NCBI GenBank assembly: GCA_020080175.1
Contig: JAGHQL010000212.1
Coordinates: forward strand, 1 to 41,948
Direction: 5' to 3'
DNA: 41,948 bases
Origin: Glutinoglossum americanum
Taxonomy: Eukaryota; Ascomycota; Geoglossomycetes; Geoglossales; Geoglossaceae
The notes below the pieces were generated by a model, which searched no databases, was not told the DNA's origin, and saw only the letters and a list, made by a program, of their open reading frames with translations. Below, piece after piece: positions 32,247-41,948 of this stretch. A program made the position numbers and the translations under genes. Each line of letters opens with the position of its first letter. Positions within the stretch are counted from its first letter, which is position 1.

Positions 32247-32760
32247 TCAACCCCCAGACCCCCCTACCCACCCACGCAAACCCCACGGAACCCCCTTACC
32301 CCCCAACGCCCCCATCCAAACCCACACCCCGACCCCCACGACCAACCCAACCACCACCACCCCACCCACCACCAGCCACCCCGCCACCACAGCCCGCACC
32401 TCCCACGCCCGCCGCACGTCCCGCCGGACCCGCCCGCGCTCGCGCATCCCGCACGACACGCCGCGGCGCGCGACCAGCGCAGGCGGGCCGCGGTGCGCGC
32501 AGTCGACCAGGAGGAGCGACACGAGGAACGAGAGGAACGTCAGGGGCGCGACGAGGAGCTGCGCGGGTTAGCTGGCCGGTAGTCCTTTGCTGGGGGGTCG
32601 GGGGGGGGGCGTACGCGGGTGTAGAGGGATTCACCACCGCCGTCGCTTTCTGTTTCTGTTTTGTTCGCGGCGGGGAGATGGGGTTTTTCGGGCGGGTGCG
32701 CGGAGGGGGGGGGGAGGGCGCGGTTTGCGTGCGGTGACGGGGTGGGTGGTGGTGGCATGT
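32155..32760. other. Strand-skewed tract: C-rich then G-rich on the top strand
   Basis: From about 32155 to 32430 the top strand is almost free of G and made of C runs with A and T. From about 32580 to 32760 it flips to G runs almost free of C. Each half could form G-quadruplexes, on opposite strands. The segment overlaps the possible small membrane-protein gene. Confidence 0.75.
32247..32758 (-). CDS. Possible small two-span membrane protein
   Basis: Two exons, 32758-32615 and 32558-32247, give 456 nt and 151 residues. The 56-nt intron has a GTACG donor and GCTAACCCGCGCAG at its end, and both exons are in phase. Exon 1 encodes a Pro-rich, polar head (MPPPPTPSPHANR, then SDGGGESLYTR). Exon 2 begins with a clean hydrophobic segment, LLVAPLTFLSFLVSLLLVD, continues with an Arg-rich loop, and has a second hydrophobic run rich in Val, Gly and Trp. 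The last 25 residues are Gly-rich and may not be right; another splice site may exist. The gene lies inside an extreme base-skewed tract, so chance open frames are a real risk. The joined TR-LLVAP reading and membrane topology are what support it. Function unknown. Confidence 0.45.
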
Positions 32761-32900
32761 TTTTATCGTGTCGCTGGGCGCGTGGGCGAGAGGAAGAGGA
32801 AGGGTGGGAGGATGGTGAGGGAGTGTATGTGGGCTGTATATAAATAACCAAGTATGGCGGATCGTAGGGAAATTTTTTCCTCTTGGCTTTGCTGCTATTT

Positions 32901-32925
32901 TTTCTTTCTTTCTTTCTTTCTTTCA
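32901..32925. repeat. TTTC microsatellite
   Basis: About six TTTC units in tandem, seen directly, in spacer sequence. Confidence 0.85.
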
Positions 32926-33051
32926 CTTTGTTTTTTTTCTGGTTCCGGAAGCTGGCGGGTCGATTTTTGCGGAAGTTTGTTGTCGCTGTTGGATTGGTGC
33001 AGGTGTGGAGGGGTAGGATAGATTAGATTAGATTAGATTATGCGATAAGAT

Positions 33052-33072
33052 CAGATCTTCAAGAAAGATCTG
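33052..33072. repeat. Perfect inverted repeat, 8-bp arms
   Basis: CAGATCTT (33052-33059) and AAGATCTG (33065-33072) are exact reverse complements separated by CAAGA. It lies about 150 bases beyond the HIS1 stop codon. A role in 3'-end formation is only a guess. Confidence 0.6.
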
Positions 33073-33222
33073 TTGTCATTCGCCCATTCATTCGGTTAGT
33101 TGGATGGGTTTTCTGTGATGCTATGTTTTATTCTCGAAGGGAATGGGTAACCAGATCTATACCAGAAATGGGAAGAAGAAGAAAAAAGAAATCTAGAATT
33201 AGAACGGATGGTAGACATTCTT

Positions 33223-34449
33223 CTACCCAGTCCTCGAGTTCGCAATATCCAGCACCAGGATATCTGTTGCTCCTACTTTCTCCAGCTCGTCCATCACGAC
33301 CGCGATATCCTTCTTCAGGACCATGGAGCTAACGGCGACCCATTCCGGTTCCTCGAGAGACGTGATCGTTGGTGCGCGCCTGCCGGGCGTGACCTGCGTG
33401 GCGGAGTCGAGTTTGGCGCGGTGGACGTTGTATTGGCAGAGGACGTATTTTTGAGCGGCTTGGTGGTTGGTTGGAGAGTTAGTATGCATGTGTGGTGAAG
33501 AGGGAGAAGGGGCCTTACTGATGACGCCTTTGATCCGTGAGGCGATGAGGTTTACGAGGCTGACGTTCGAGGGGTGCTTTGATTTGATCAGTACTGCTGT
33601 ACTCTCGACTACTGTCGCTATCGCTTTCAGCCCCGCTGCCCTCATCGTCTCTCCGGATTCTATTGCCGGCCTAGTCATCAGCTTTGTGGAAATTGATGGT
33701 TCGGCAACCCAAGTAGGAGCGATTAGCACTGACCGACTAGATCCACGATTCCGTCCGCGACACCTAAAGCGCATGCCGCCTCTACGCTGCCCCCTACATA
33801 TTTGATCTTTGTCTTAAGCTTCTTATTCGCTTCTGATATCTCCCCATTGATCGTAACTTCTGCATCGATGACCCCCTGATGGCCTTCTAACTTTGAAAAA
33901 TATGCCGCCGACAAGCCCACGAAGCTCGTCACCACATTCTTCCCAACCAGCTCTACGGGATCGGTGATTTCCCCCTTCTCTGGTACTTGTACTTGCAGTC
34001 TGCACTTGCCAAACCCTAGGTCTAGCACCTCCTCTACCCCACCATCCGCTGCCACCGCCTCGCCTGCTGTCACTGCTTGGTGCTCGGCGACCTGATCGCG
34101 GCCGGTGATGCCTAGATCCACACGCCCTTCCCCGACGAACGTAGGGATATCTGCAGCCGGGAGGAATATGAGGGCAATTGGAAGATTTATGCATAAAGCA
34201 ATGTCAAGTCGTGAGTGGCGGTGGAATTGGATGTCTGAACCCTTCAGAAGGTCTAGAGTCGGTTGCTGAAGCCGACCCTCTAGATTGATTCCCTCGGATT
34301 AGCTCGATTTCGTTTTCCGGAGGCTCAAACATTTTCGTTGGTGGTTTCGAGGGTGAGCGTGACTCACTTTTGGGCACAGCGAAGAGTAACCGATCATTCA
34401 GACTTCCCAGAACGTCAGTGTGTTGCGAAACCTTACGGTGAATATCCAT
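33223..34449 (-). CDS. his1: ATP phosphoribosyltransferase, first enzyme of histidine synthesis
   Basis: HIS1 joins ATP and PRPP, the committed and His-inhibited step of histidine synthesis in the cytosol. Four exons (34449-34368, 34279-33734, 33659-33519, 33458-33223) give 1005 nt and 334 residues, slightly longer than yeast because of the N-terminal 15 residues. Motifs in order: LNDRLLFAVPKKGRLQQ (restored only by splicing intron 1), DIQFHRHSRLDIAL, PIALIFLPAADIPTFVGEG, VDLGITGRDQVAEH, ADGIVDLVESGETMRAAGL, and in the long-form C-terminal regulatory domain QKYVLCQYNVHRAKL, VTPGRRAPTITSLEEPEW, DELEKVGATDILVLDIANSR. All introns are GT-AG with good branch points (TACTAAC in intron 3). It is divergent from the eS28 gene. 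Confidence 0.95.
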
Positions 34450-35145
34450 TTTGCTCTTTTCCCCTTAGATTCCTTTCAATGAAAGAGCCGCCACACTCAC
34501 TGATTCACCAAGTCCATCCTGGCATGGTACGCCCAAACGGGGTAATTGATAGAGTTATATGCCTTTTGTCTACTCTCTGAGGCCGCTAGCCTCGCTACAC
34601 CGTGTGACTAAGTGTTTTCCTGCAGGTGGTGCCCCTATCAACGGCTCAATTGCGCCCTGGCTGTGGTGGTACAGTGGGGTCAGGCTGCAGAGTTATGAGC
34701 TGTTGGTCCTAGCGTTGAATGGATGGAGAGCAAAGATAAGCTCCCATGGAGCGTCAGGTGCCGAAATGTGAGTTTTGCGACCACAGGAATCTGCAAAGGA
34801 ATCTGCAAAGGAATCTGCACTGTGTTGTAAAAACAAAAAACAAAAAATCGTTCTCGACTCTTATGTCATGGGCCCACCGATAACGGCGGGGGATGCCCTT
34901 CGCTAAAATCATGCGGCTCGTTAGGGCTAGCCCTGATTTTGTTCCACTTCTGTCGTGCGCAATTTACCAAGCGAGTCCAACTTTTTGACCGCTTTTCGAA
35001 CCTCAAGCTTCAGCGAACCTAGAAACTTCCATCCAGCATTTGTACATCGATCGTTTAAATACCCTTATAAGATAAGTTAGTACCGAGTGTCGATAATCTA
35101 TATCTCGAAACTATTCATCTAACCTGCCCAACGCTAGACAGAGCT
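34450..35145. promoter_or_regulatory. Divergent promoter region between HIS1 and eS28
   Basis: Nearly 700 bases separate two oppositely directed start codons. A 12-bp unit repeated three times lies at 34785-34820. Pyrimidine-rich sequence and short CTCGAAAC-type stretches precede the eS28 start at 35146. I cannot fix transcription starts, and the frame at 34559-34771 has no support. Confidence 0.6.
34785..34820. repeat. 12-bp tandem repeat, three copies
   Basis: The unit AGGAATCTGCAA occurs at 34785-34796 and 34797-34808, and with one changed base at 34809-34820. It lies in the HIS1/eS28 promoter region. Confidence 0.9.
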
Positions 35146-35622
35146 ATGGATGCTGGCAAAGTTCCCGTTAAGCTCGTCAAGGTGACTCGCGTTTTGGGCC
35201 GAACCGGTGCGTTTTCCTTGCAACCCGTTATCAATAAGATGGCCGTCTAGATGCGTACAAAATACAGCTTCTAAGGCTTCACTTTGGAGAGGCATACGTT
35301 CTAACCGGGCCGGATTTTTGAACAGGTTCTCGCGGTGGCGTCACACAAGTTCGCGTCGAATTTATGGATGATCAGACCCGAAGCATCATCCGCAACGTCA
35401 AGGGGCCAGGTGAGCAAAGACTTTTCCCATAGCCTACTCCCGGCTTACTGGCCGATCCGATACCCTTCGGACAAAATCCACAACCCGATGTCTCGCTCTT
35501 GACGATCCCCTCGTAACCCGTCCACTTTCCGCATAAACTAACATAAACTCAACCAAACAGTTCGCGAAGATGACATCCTCTGCCTTCTCGAGTCCGAACG
35601 TGAAGCCCGACGACTAAGATAG
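35146..35622 (+). CDS. rps28: Small-subunit ribosomal protein eS28
   Basis: eS28 sits near the mRNA exit of the 40S subunit. The protein is only 68 residues and split in three exons, 35146-35206, 35326-35409 and 35561-35622 (207 nt), so simple open-frame searches miss it. It begins [20 protein letters not shown], continues [16 protein letters not shown] and [17 protein letters not shown], and ends [12 protein letters not shown], which is the family signature and usual length. Introns are 119 and 151 nt, among the longer ones in this window, as is common in fungal ribosomal-protein genes; both have CTAAC branch points. I saw no snoRNA boxes in them. High expression is expected. Confidence 0.96.
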
Positions 35623-36780
35623 AGAGGGGCCGAGGAGGAGGCTTTATTCGAGAGATTATGTATGGTGGGGTGCACGAACGATATGGACCTTTTCCTTTTC
35701 CTAGACTTCCACCAGCGGACTATGTGATGGGGGGGCTACTACGTATGAGGTGGATGGGCTTGTTCTTTTAGCGATGCTCGGAGGAGAAAATTCAATGAAT
35801 CACAAAATAACGTCTTGAAACCCCCGGGTCCCGCAGATGGAGATGGAATAGACGAGTATACAATGGTTTGTTTTCAAAGCACACAACACCGGCAATTCAG
35901 GACCGACGGGGCTAGGGTCCTCGGAAAGCGTTCGCCTTAGGGATATCCATAACAGTGCGCACGACGAGGCGCGTGCATCCCACCGACCGAGAGAGGTGTG
36001 AGAAAACCAATCACATACCCCACGCATACCTACCAAACACGTACACAAAAAGAGAATAACCCCCACCCACCCATTTTCTATGCTTTGTTTGCTTAGCTCT
36101 CCGGGATGTAATATCCCGCGCCATGGACCGACCAACCGACAAATACTGTCCTCCGGTTGGCTAGATAATCTTGTTTTCTCCCGCTGCCGCTGAATCGAGC
36201 CAGGCGGACGGGTGGGCCGACCCATTCGCCTGGCTTTGCGGGTGGCGTTATAGGGATCAACTCGATAGAAGCTTGTTCACTCTAATGTTTTTAACCAGGT
36301 TACCATAGGAAACTGTCCATCCCTCGGCGTCCTCTCTCCCGCATCTTTTTTTCTTTTCTTCCGCCACAGACCGCTCCATGCCGGCGATCATCCAGAGGCC
36401 GAACCCATCGGCGCTCTCCCTTATCCTTCCCTCCCACGGAGCACAACAAACAAACCCTCGGATAGAACCACCCATCCCACGGACCCTTTCGCTACCACGC
36501 TCCCAGCATTCTAACCCCTACATACACAGAGGGCTCCTCCCAACACAATACATCAGCCACAAACCACACAGACTAATGACTAGATAAGACCCTCCACGAG
36601 CCGCGGGCCCGGCGTGGGTGGAAGATGTCCCCTCTCGGCTCCGCTCCCAGCAGCGCCCCCGCGCTTGGCTAGTGCAGTGCCGGCCACATATGATCCTTAC
36701 CGCCCCCCCTAACTAGCACAGCTTTCCCCGCTCCCCCAGCGGGCGGGCGCCACGGTACTAACATCGCAGTCACATATGTC
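35623..36780. other. Gene-free spacer downstream of eS28
   Basis: It starts with the eS28 3' region. The minus-strand frames at 35800-36225 and 36257-36475 have no family features and I do not accept them. Base composition is mixed, with more CCC and CCG words from about 36480, leading into the repeat array that follows. Confidence 0.55.
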
Positions 36781-38800
36781 TCCACCCCTCGGCACGCACA
36801 GAACCTCTTCCGGCCCTATGCGGAAAAAAGAACGGATAATTACCCGGATATCGTCCCATTCACCCGGATACCACAAAAGTTTACCAGAATACCGCACAAG
36901 CCGACGTGCGAGGGCGCTCCTCTATGGATTGCCGCTGCACATGTTCGGGAGGGACTCTCATGATCACGAGGAATGCCCTCACGGGCTACTAGGGAACCCC
37001 AGAACTCTGAACATATCTCCAAGGACCACTACTGAATTACAGTACATACGCTCGGGGAGAGCTCCCGTAACAATAGGCATGACGCTAGAAAATAAAACGA
37101 AAAGTAGCGGTATTCGAGAAATTATCCCAAAAAAGAAACGTCTTCCACCGCCACCACCACTACAAACCGGTCCTCATGGGCAGACGGCCCGCTACGTGGA
37201 TACGTACGAAGCAGGCGTGAATCCCCGACCGCCACCCCTCGGCGCGCACGGAAAATAAGGAGTAGCCTCTTGTACCGCCGCCATCAACCGGTCCACAAAG
37301 CCAGCCAGCCGGCCAGCCGTATACAGACGGATACTCGGTAGACGGGATACCCGGGCCACCGTCACGATATGATAGTATTCTAACTAAACATATAGCTCGG
37401 ATTTACTTGAGAAACGCTTATGCACCAGAACGGCACAACTAACTCCCCTCGGAATTCTCTGCACGCAGAACTTTTGCCGGCTCCGGCACGCAAAGAAAAA
37501 CGAGAACCAACCTCTTCCTCCTGCATCACCGCGAACCGGCCCACTCAGCCTATGCCAGATGGGCGTTGGACCCCCAGAAGCCCCGCCCCTCGGCACACAT
37601 AGAACCCTATCTGGCCCCCGCGGGGAACTCCACCATCACTGGCCCAACCAGCCAGCCAGCCAGCCACACACGGACGGATACCAGATGGAGGAAATACCCG
37701 GGCCGCCATAGCGACATCATTCGCTCGTTAACTACCCACCGCCCAACCAGCCTATGGCTCAGGCCTGCTGTTGAGTAGAGTGCGCCAGAACGGTATCCGC
37801 CCCTCCCCTCGGCATCCTTTGCGCGCCAGACCTCTTATAGCCGCCACGTGGAATAAAGAAGCCATCCTCCATCACAACTACCGGCCCGCGAAGCCAGCCA
37901 CTTGTAAAATACCAGAGACCCACGACCAAAATCCCCGGATCTATCAATCTCTTAAAAACGCTAACCACCACCCGGACTACAACATACATGCCGCCCATCC
38001 CCTCGGCAGTGCGCGCAGGAACGCTCCCGGCTCCCGTGCGGAAACTGGAATAGCCTCTCTACCACAGTCGCGAAGTCAATCACGCACCGACGGCTACCAA
38101 ACACCGCCAAAATCCCCGGGTCTTATCTCGGGGATGATCCGAACCGCTATAGCGTTCCCCACGGCCCACAACCTAGGTTTACTCGGAGCAGAATACGTAT
38201 GTGTACCAAAAAATGCCGCCATTTGTCTCTTCTCTCTTCCCCTCGGTATATATCCCTCTGCGCGCGGAACCCTCCCCCGGCTCCTGCCCTGGGAAAGAAG
38301 AAATAAACGCCCTTTCCCGCCGCAGCCATCAGCCCGAGCGGTCAGCCGATTAGCTACACACGGACGGATACCAGAAACAGACACAAACCAGGCGGGGCGC
38401 GGAAGATCCCCCGGATCTCTCACCCCAGAGGCAAACTACCCGGGCCACCGCGCCACGCCCTCACGACCCACGGCTTAGATGCAAGGATTACGGCAGGTAG
38501 AGTACACGCGTGCATCAGAGTGGCACCTGCTCCTCCTCCCCCCTTCAGCATTTTCTCCGCGCACAGAACGGTCTCCGGCCCCTCTACCACAATCAGCCAG
38601 CCGATCAGCCACACACTGACGGGGCCAATCCCTTCAAATATAGAAACCAAAAAACAAAAAGGAAAACAAAAAGGCACGCTGAGGCCACTGGCTCCCGCGG
38701 GCTTAATTATGGAGTACTATACAGTACGCGTGCGCCGGCCAGAACGGGCGCCGGGATAGGACATTCCCTCGGCATTTCCAAAAGAGAATGGATACCTACC
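36781..38800. repeat. Degenerate tandem repeat array, unit about 0.2-0.3 kb
   Basis: A set of words recurs in the same order. CCCCTCGGC or a close variant lies near 36785, 37235, 37445, 37586, 37805, 37999, 38239, 38540 and 38766; most steps are 190-300 bases. In the copies it is preceded by GCGCCAGAACGG or similar (near 37420, 37780, 38512, 38730). It is followed by GCGCGCAGAACC-like and CTCCGGCCCC-like words, then CAGCCAGCCGATCAGCC (37295, 37645, 38337, 38595), then ACACGGACGGATACCAGA (37325, 37665, 38355) and finally ACCCGGGCCACC (37350, 37695, 38435). The copies are strongly diverged. No coding sequence is supported within the array. Confidence 0.75.
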
Positions 38801-40129
38801 CTGACCCTGATCCCTCCCCTTCCCTTCCCCCTCGCTACCAGATAGACAAATACAAGCACAACGCAACCCCCCTCCTCTCCCCCCCGCTACCAAAACCGTA
38901 GGCTTCCTCCCGGTCCAAGTCTAGTTCGGCTATAGCTTTTCCTCCCTCATTCCCTGATTCGCGCTGCGGTTGCGGTGTCGTGTTTTAAGTATACTACCAT
39001 TACCCAATCCACAGCTCGTCCCCATGCACGTATGTACGTTAGGTAAGATATACATACACGCGAGGAATAGGGCTGGGGGATGGATAGATAGATGAGTCGG
39101 CAGGACACCGATTCAGCAGCGCGCAGGTAAGACTGGCCGGCTGGCGGATGGGGCGATTCTCGGGGCTGGAAGAGAGAGAGAACACGAGAGAAAGTATATC
39201 CCGAGGAACGCTTCCTGGTGCGTACGTACATACGAACCTCTCAGGCACCGCAGACGGCAGACGGGCCATCATCCATCCATCCACCCATCTATACATACCT
39301 ACGCACATATACACAACACCCTCGAGCCAACCCCCCCAATTTCCCACCCATCTAATCCACCCACCCATCTAGCCAGCCAGCTAACCACCCCTACCCACCA
39401 ATCTCACACACACACATACACACACACCCACGCGCCAATCCCGCATCCCCCCCCCCCATAGAGCCTCACGCGCGCTCCTCCCCTCCCCTCGCCTTATTTT
39501 TTTCTTTTTTCTTTTTCCTTTCCTTTCCTTCCTTCCTTCCTCGGTAACGCCGCGCGCGCGTATGGGACTCCTGCTCCTGCCTCGGCCCGGGGCAGATTGG
39601 GCTTGCGGGGGTCCCTTTTTTTTTTTTTTTTATTATTTTATTATTTTTGTTTTTCTGGGATTTCGGGGGAGGGGGGAGAGGGGATATTTCCAATTTTGAA
39701 AATTTTTTTTTTAAAGGGATTGGAGGGTTGGGTGGTGACGGGTCTTTTTTTTTCCCTTTTCTGTTCTTCCACCACTTTCGATTTTTTTTTTCTCTTTTCG
39801 GGGCTATGCCGATGGATAGATTTTTTTTCGCCGATTCGGCCTTTTTTTTGTGGGGGATGTAGGTATGGAGGGTTGTAGGTTTGTAGTATAGGTGTAGTAC
39901 ATGGCGGGGAGGATGGATGGAGGGAGGAGAGGATGTGTGAAAAAAAAAAAGAAAAGAGGAGAACTGAGCTCTCTCTTTTTTTTATGATGATGACGACCGT
40001 GAGGATGATGCAAGTTAACCGTGAGAAAAACCCAACAAAGGAGAAGACCCCGGATCCGGATGAAAAGAAAAACCCCAGAGAAAGGGAAGAGAGAGAGAGA
40101 GAGAGAGAGAGAAACGTAAAGCACTAGTC
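38801..40129. other. Low-complexity spacer before the ligase gene
   Basis: It contains AC-rich and CCAT-rich short repeats (about 39270-39440), TTCC/TTTC tracts (39500-39541), long T runs (39617-39860) and a GA tract (40088-40112). No gene is supported; all open frames here are low complexity. The end next to 40130 is the ligase 3' region. Confidence 0.65.
40088..40112. repeat. GA dinucleotide microsatellite
   Basis: About twelve GA units, seen directly, just downstream of the ligase stop codon. Confidence 0.9.
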
Positions 40130-41948
40130 CTACAACCTCGCCCCGTTTCTCCTCTTCTCCGAAGCCTCCTCCTCCTTCGCAACCTCCTTCAAAACCCTCC
40201 TCAATATCTTCCCCGACACGCTCTTCGGCACCTCATCCACCCACCTCACGCCGCCCCTCAAGTGCTTGTGCCCCGCGACCCTCCCGGCGAGCCAATCGAC
40301 AATCTCCTTCTCGCTCTCGTCGCTCCTCGGCACGCCCGCGGCGGGCACGACGTACGCGCGCGGAACCTCCGTGGCGCGGGTCTTGTCCTCGACGCCGATG
40401 ACGGCCACGTCTGCGACCTTGGGGTGGGAGACGAGGAGGCCCTCGAGCTCCGCGGGGGCGACCTGGAAGCCCTTGTACTTTATGAGCTCCTTGACGCGGT
40501 CCGTGATCCAGAAGTTGCCGTGGGCGTCCTGGTGGCCGACGTCGCCGGTCTTGAAGTAGCCGTCGGGGGTCAGGGCGTTGGCGGTGCCGGCGGGGTTGTT
40601 GAGGTAGCCCTTGAAGATGTTGGGGCCCTTGAGCCAGAGCTCGCCGGTCTGGCCCGGGGGCAGCTCCTTCTCGTCCGCCGACATGTATTTCGCGCTCATG
40701 TTGGGCACCAGGCGGCCGACGGAGCCGAGGGTGGATTCCCAGAGCTCCCAGGGTTGCGTGTGCGAGGCTGGGGAGGTCTCCGAGAGGCCGTATCCTTGTT
40801 TTATGGGGATCTTGAGGCGGGAGTAGACGGCCGAGACGAGCTCTCGGGTCAGCGGAGCGGCCCCGGAGTTCATCATGCGCATGGAGGAGAGGTCGTATTT
40901 GGACACCACGGGGTGTTTGCTTAGCCCTAGCAACACCGGTGGCACGACGTAAGCGAAGGTGATTTTGTATTCTTGGATTATGGCGCAGAATTTTTCGAGG
41001 TCGAATTTTGGCATTACGACGAGGCGGATGCCAAAGTAGATAGATTGGTGGATTAAACAGGTAAGGCCTATGAGCTGTTAGTATCCTGTTCCTTCCGACT
41101 AGTACCCCGCTGGAGGGGGAAAAAAAAAAGAAAGAAAAAGAAAAAAAAAGAAGGGATCTGATGTGGGGAGGGTATGTACCATAGATGTGAAAGAATGGCA
41201 AGAACCCCAACATCGAATCACCCTGCCCATCTGGCCCCCCGTTCCACGTTAGATTCCCGGCCTCGCCGGCGTACATCTGCAGGATATTCGCCACTATGTT
41301 CGTATGGCTCAACATGACCCCCTTTGGGAGCCCCGTGGTCCCGGAAGAATACACCAAGAACGCCAGGTCCTTATCCGGGTCGGCTTTGGTTCTCCGCCAT
41401 CTCTGCGTCCGCGAGGCATCGGCGATCGCCGTGAAGTGCTTGAATCGCCCCGAAGGGTCCCGCTGGTCGCCGAGGAGGATGATGCGGTCTTCCCGTAAGC
41501 CGACCTTGGCAGCGGCCTTCAGGGCGAGGGGAAGGAATGGCTTCTGGGTGACAAGGGCTTTGGCTCCGGCATCCTTGAGCTGAAAGGCTAGTTCGTCGAC
41601 GGTGTAGGTTGGGTTTGCGGGCGAGACGATACCACCAGCCCAGTGACAGCCCCAGGTGATGGCGGGCGTGTCGATGGAGTTTGGGGTATAAAGGGCGAGG
41701 ACGTCACCCTTCTGCCAGTCCCAGAGGGATTTCAGGCCCTTGCCGAATTCGGTAGCGGCATTGACGACCTCCTTGTAGGTGTAGTGGCGCTTGGTGTCCG
41801 GGTCGAGATAGATGACTGTTGCGGATTTTAGAGCGGCTCTTGAAATTGCGTGACCGGGAAGGGGGGGGGGGGGGGGGGGGTTCTTGTTTTTTTGGGAAGG
41901 GGTTTTTCCTCCGGCGCGAGGAGAAAGGGCACTTTGTGGGATTTTGGG
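40130..41948 (-). CDS. Acyl-CoA / 4-coumarate-CoA ligase-like enzyme, 5' partial, ending in ARL
   Basis: AMP-forming ligases activate carboxylic acids to acyl-AMP and then to acyl-CoA. The last exon is 41067-40130 and the one before runs from about 41850 to 41180, with an intron 41068-41179 (TACTAAC branch). The reading starts around SATVIYLDPDTKRHYTYKEV; the first exon lies beyond a G20 run or off the window. Motifs: DVLALYTPNSIDTP, PTYTVDELAFQLKDAGAKAL, the AMP-binding box VYSSGTTGLPKGVMLSH, FLPFFHIYGLTCLIHQ, GYGLSETSPASH, GELWLKGPNIFKGYLNNP, YFKTGDVGHQD, ITDRVKELIKYKGFQVAPAE and PKSVSGKILRR with the catalytic Lys. The C terminus ARL is a type-1 peroxisomal signal. The 4CL/luciferase-like group fits best; the substrate is not determined. 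The intron holds a long purine run on the top strand. Confidence 0.9.
41861..41880. repeat. Run of 20 G
   Basis: Twenty G in a row on the top strand, next to the first readable exon of the ligase gene. Such a run is prone to length error in sequencing, so frames through it cannot be trusted. Confidence 0.9.

Larger units (their letters stand above)
32759..33222. other. Spacer with short repeats and a perfect hairpin
   Basis: It holds the promoter side of the possible small membrane-protein gene and the 3' region of HIS1. Inside are a TTTC microsatellite (about 32901-32925), four GATTA units (33021-33040) and an inverted repeat with 8-bp arms CAGATCTT and AAGATCTG around a 5-base loop (33052-33072). 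No gene is supported. Confidence 0.6.

Noticed and set aside
37265-38600. Short PRGG/RGG-rich open frames on the minus strand within the repeat array
   Set aside because: They recur because the DNA unit recurs and are broken and different in length in every copy; no sign of coding selection.
40262-40924. 220-codon open frame on the plus strand
   Set aside because: It is antisense to the conserved ligase exon, with Gly/Ala/Val/Asp-rich text typical of a GC-rich shadow frame.
40233-41357. 374-codon minus-strand frame read straight through
   Set aside because: Only its first part is the ligase; past 41180 it reads through the intron into the wrong frame, giving Arg/Pro-rich noise.

Overview
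The window looks like a stretch of nuclear genome from a filamentous ascomycete (Pezizomycotina). The genes are intron-rich, with short introns mostly 47-150 nt long. They have GT..AG borders and clear CTRAC-type branch points, and the proteins are closest to filamentous-fungal family members, for example the long insertion in the NAD-glycerol-3-phosphate dehydrogenase and the fungal F-box/propeller protein. I cannot name the class or genus. I recognised no transposon, LTR or viral element, rRNA, tRNA or CRISPR array.

Layout. 0.5-4.1 kb: cytochrome c1 (cyt1, -) and an ARO3-type DAHP synthase (-). 4.4-8.4 kb: the mismatch-repair protein MSH3 (+), which shares a 323-bp divergent promoter with aro3; two ACGCGT boxes lie there. 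8.6-10.5 kb: the AAA+ HORMA remodeller PCH2/TRIP13 (-), divergent from a CSC1/TMEM63-type channel (+, 10.7-13.4 kb). 14.1-17.0 kb: a 906-residue F-box protein (+). 17.2-18.6 kb: glycerol-3-phosphate dehydrogenase (-). 19.2-20.3 kb: a membrane-anchored gamma-glutamylcyclotransferase-like protein (-). 21.2-26.6 kb: a 1655-residue protein (+) with the domain plan of meiotic chromosome-axis cores (Red1/Rec10/SYCP2). 28.0-28.9 kb: an unknown multi-pass membrane protein (-). 30.3-31.4 kb: a NEDD8 protease of the Den1/SENP8 type (+). 32.2-32.8 kb: a possible small two-span membrane protein (-) inside a strongly strand-skewed C/G-rich tract. 33.2-34.4 kb: ATP phosphoribosyltransferase HIS1 (-), divergent from ribosomal protein eS28 (+, 35.1-35.6 kb). 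36.8-38.8 kb: a degenerate tandem repeat array without genes. 40.1 kb to the right edge: an acyl-CoA/4-coumarate-CoA ligase-like enzyme (-) ending in ARL, its 5' end beyond or at a run of 20 G.

Most genes are housekeeping: respiration, Phe/Tyr/Trp and His synthesis, glycerol and redox balance, translation. The most interesting part is 4.4-26.6 kb, which holds three genes of recombination and meiotic chromosome biology: MSH3, PCH2 and the Red1/SYCP2-like protein. In known systems PCH2 acts on the Hop1/HORMAD proteins that are recruited by Red1/SYCP2, so two of these genes plausibly work in one pathway. All exon-intron models were built by hand from reading frames, splice motifs and family conservation; every multi-exon total given below closes in frame.
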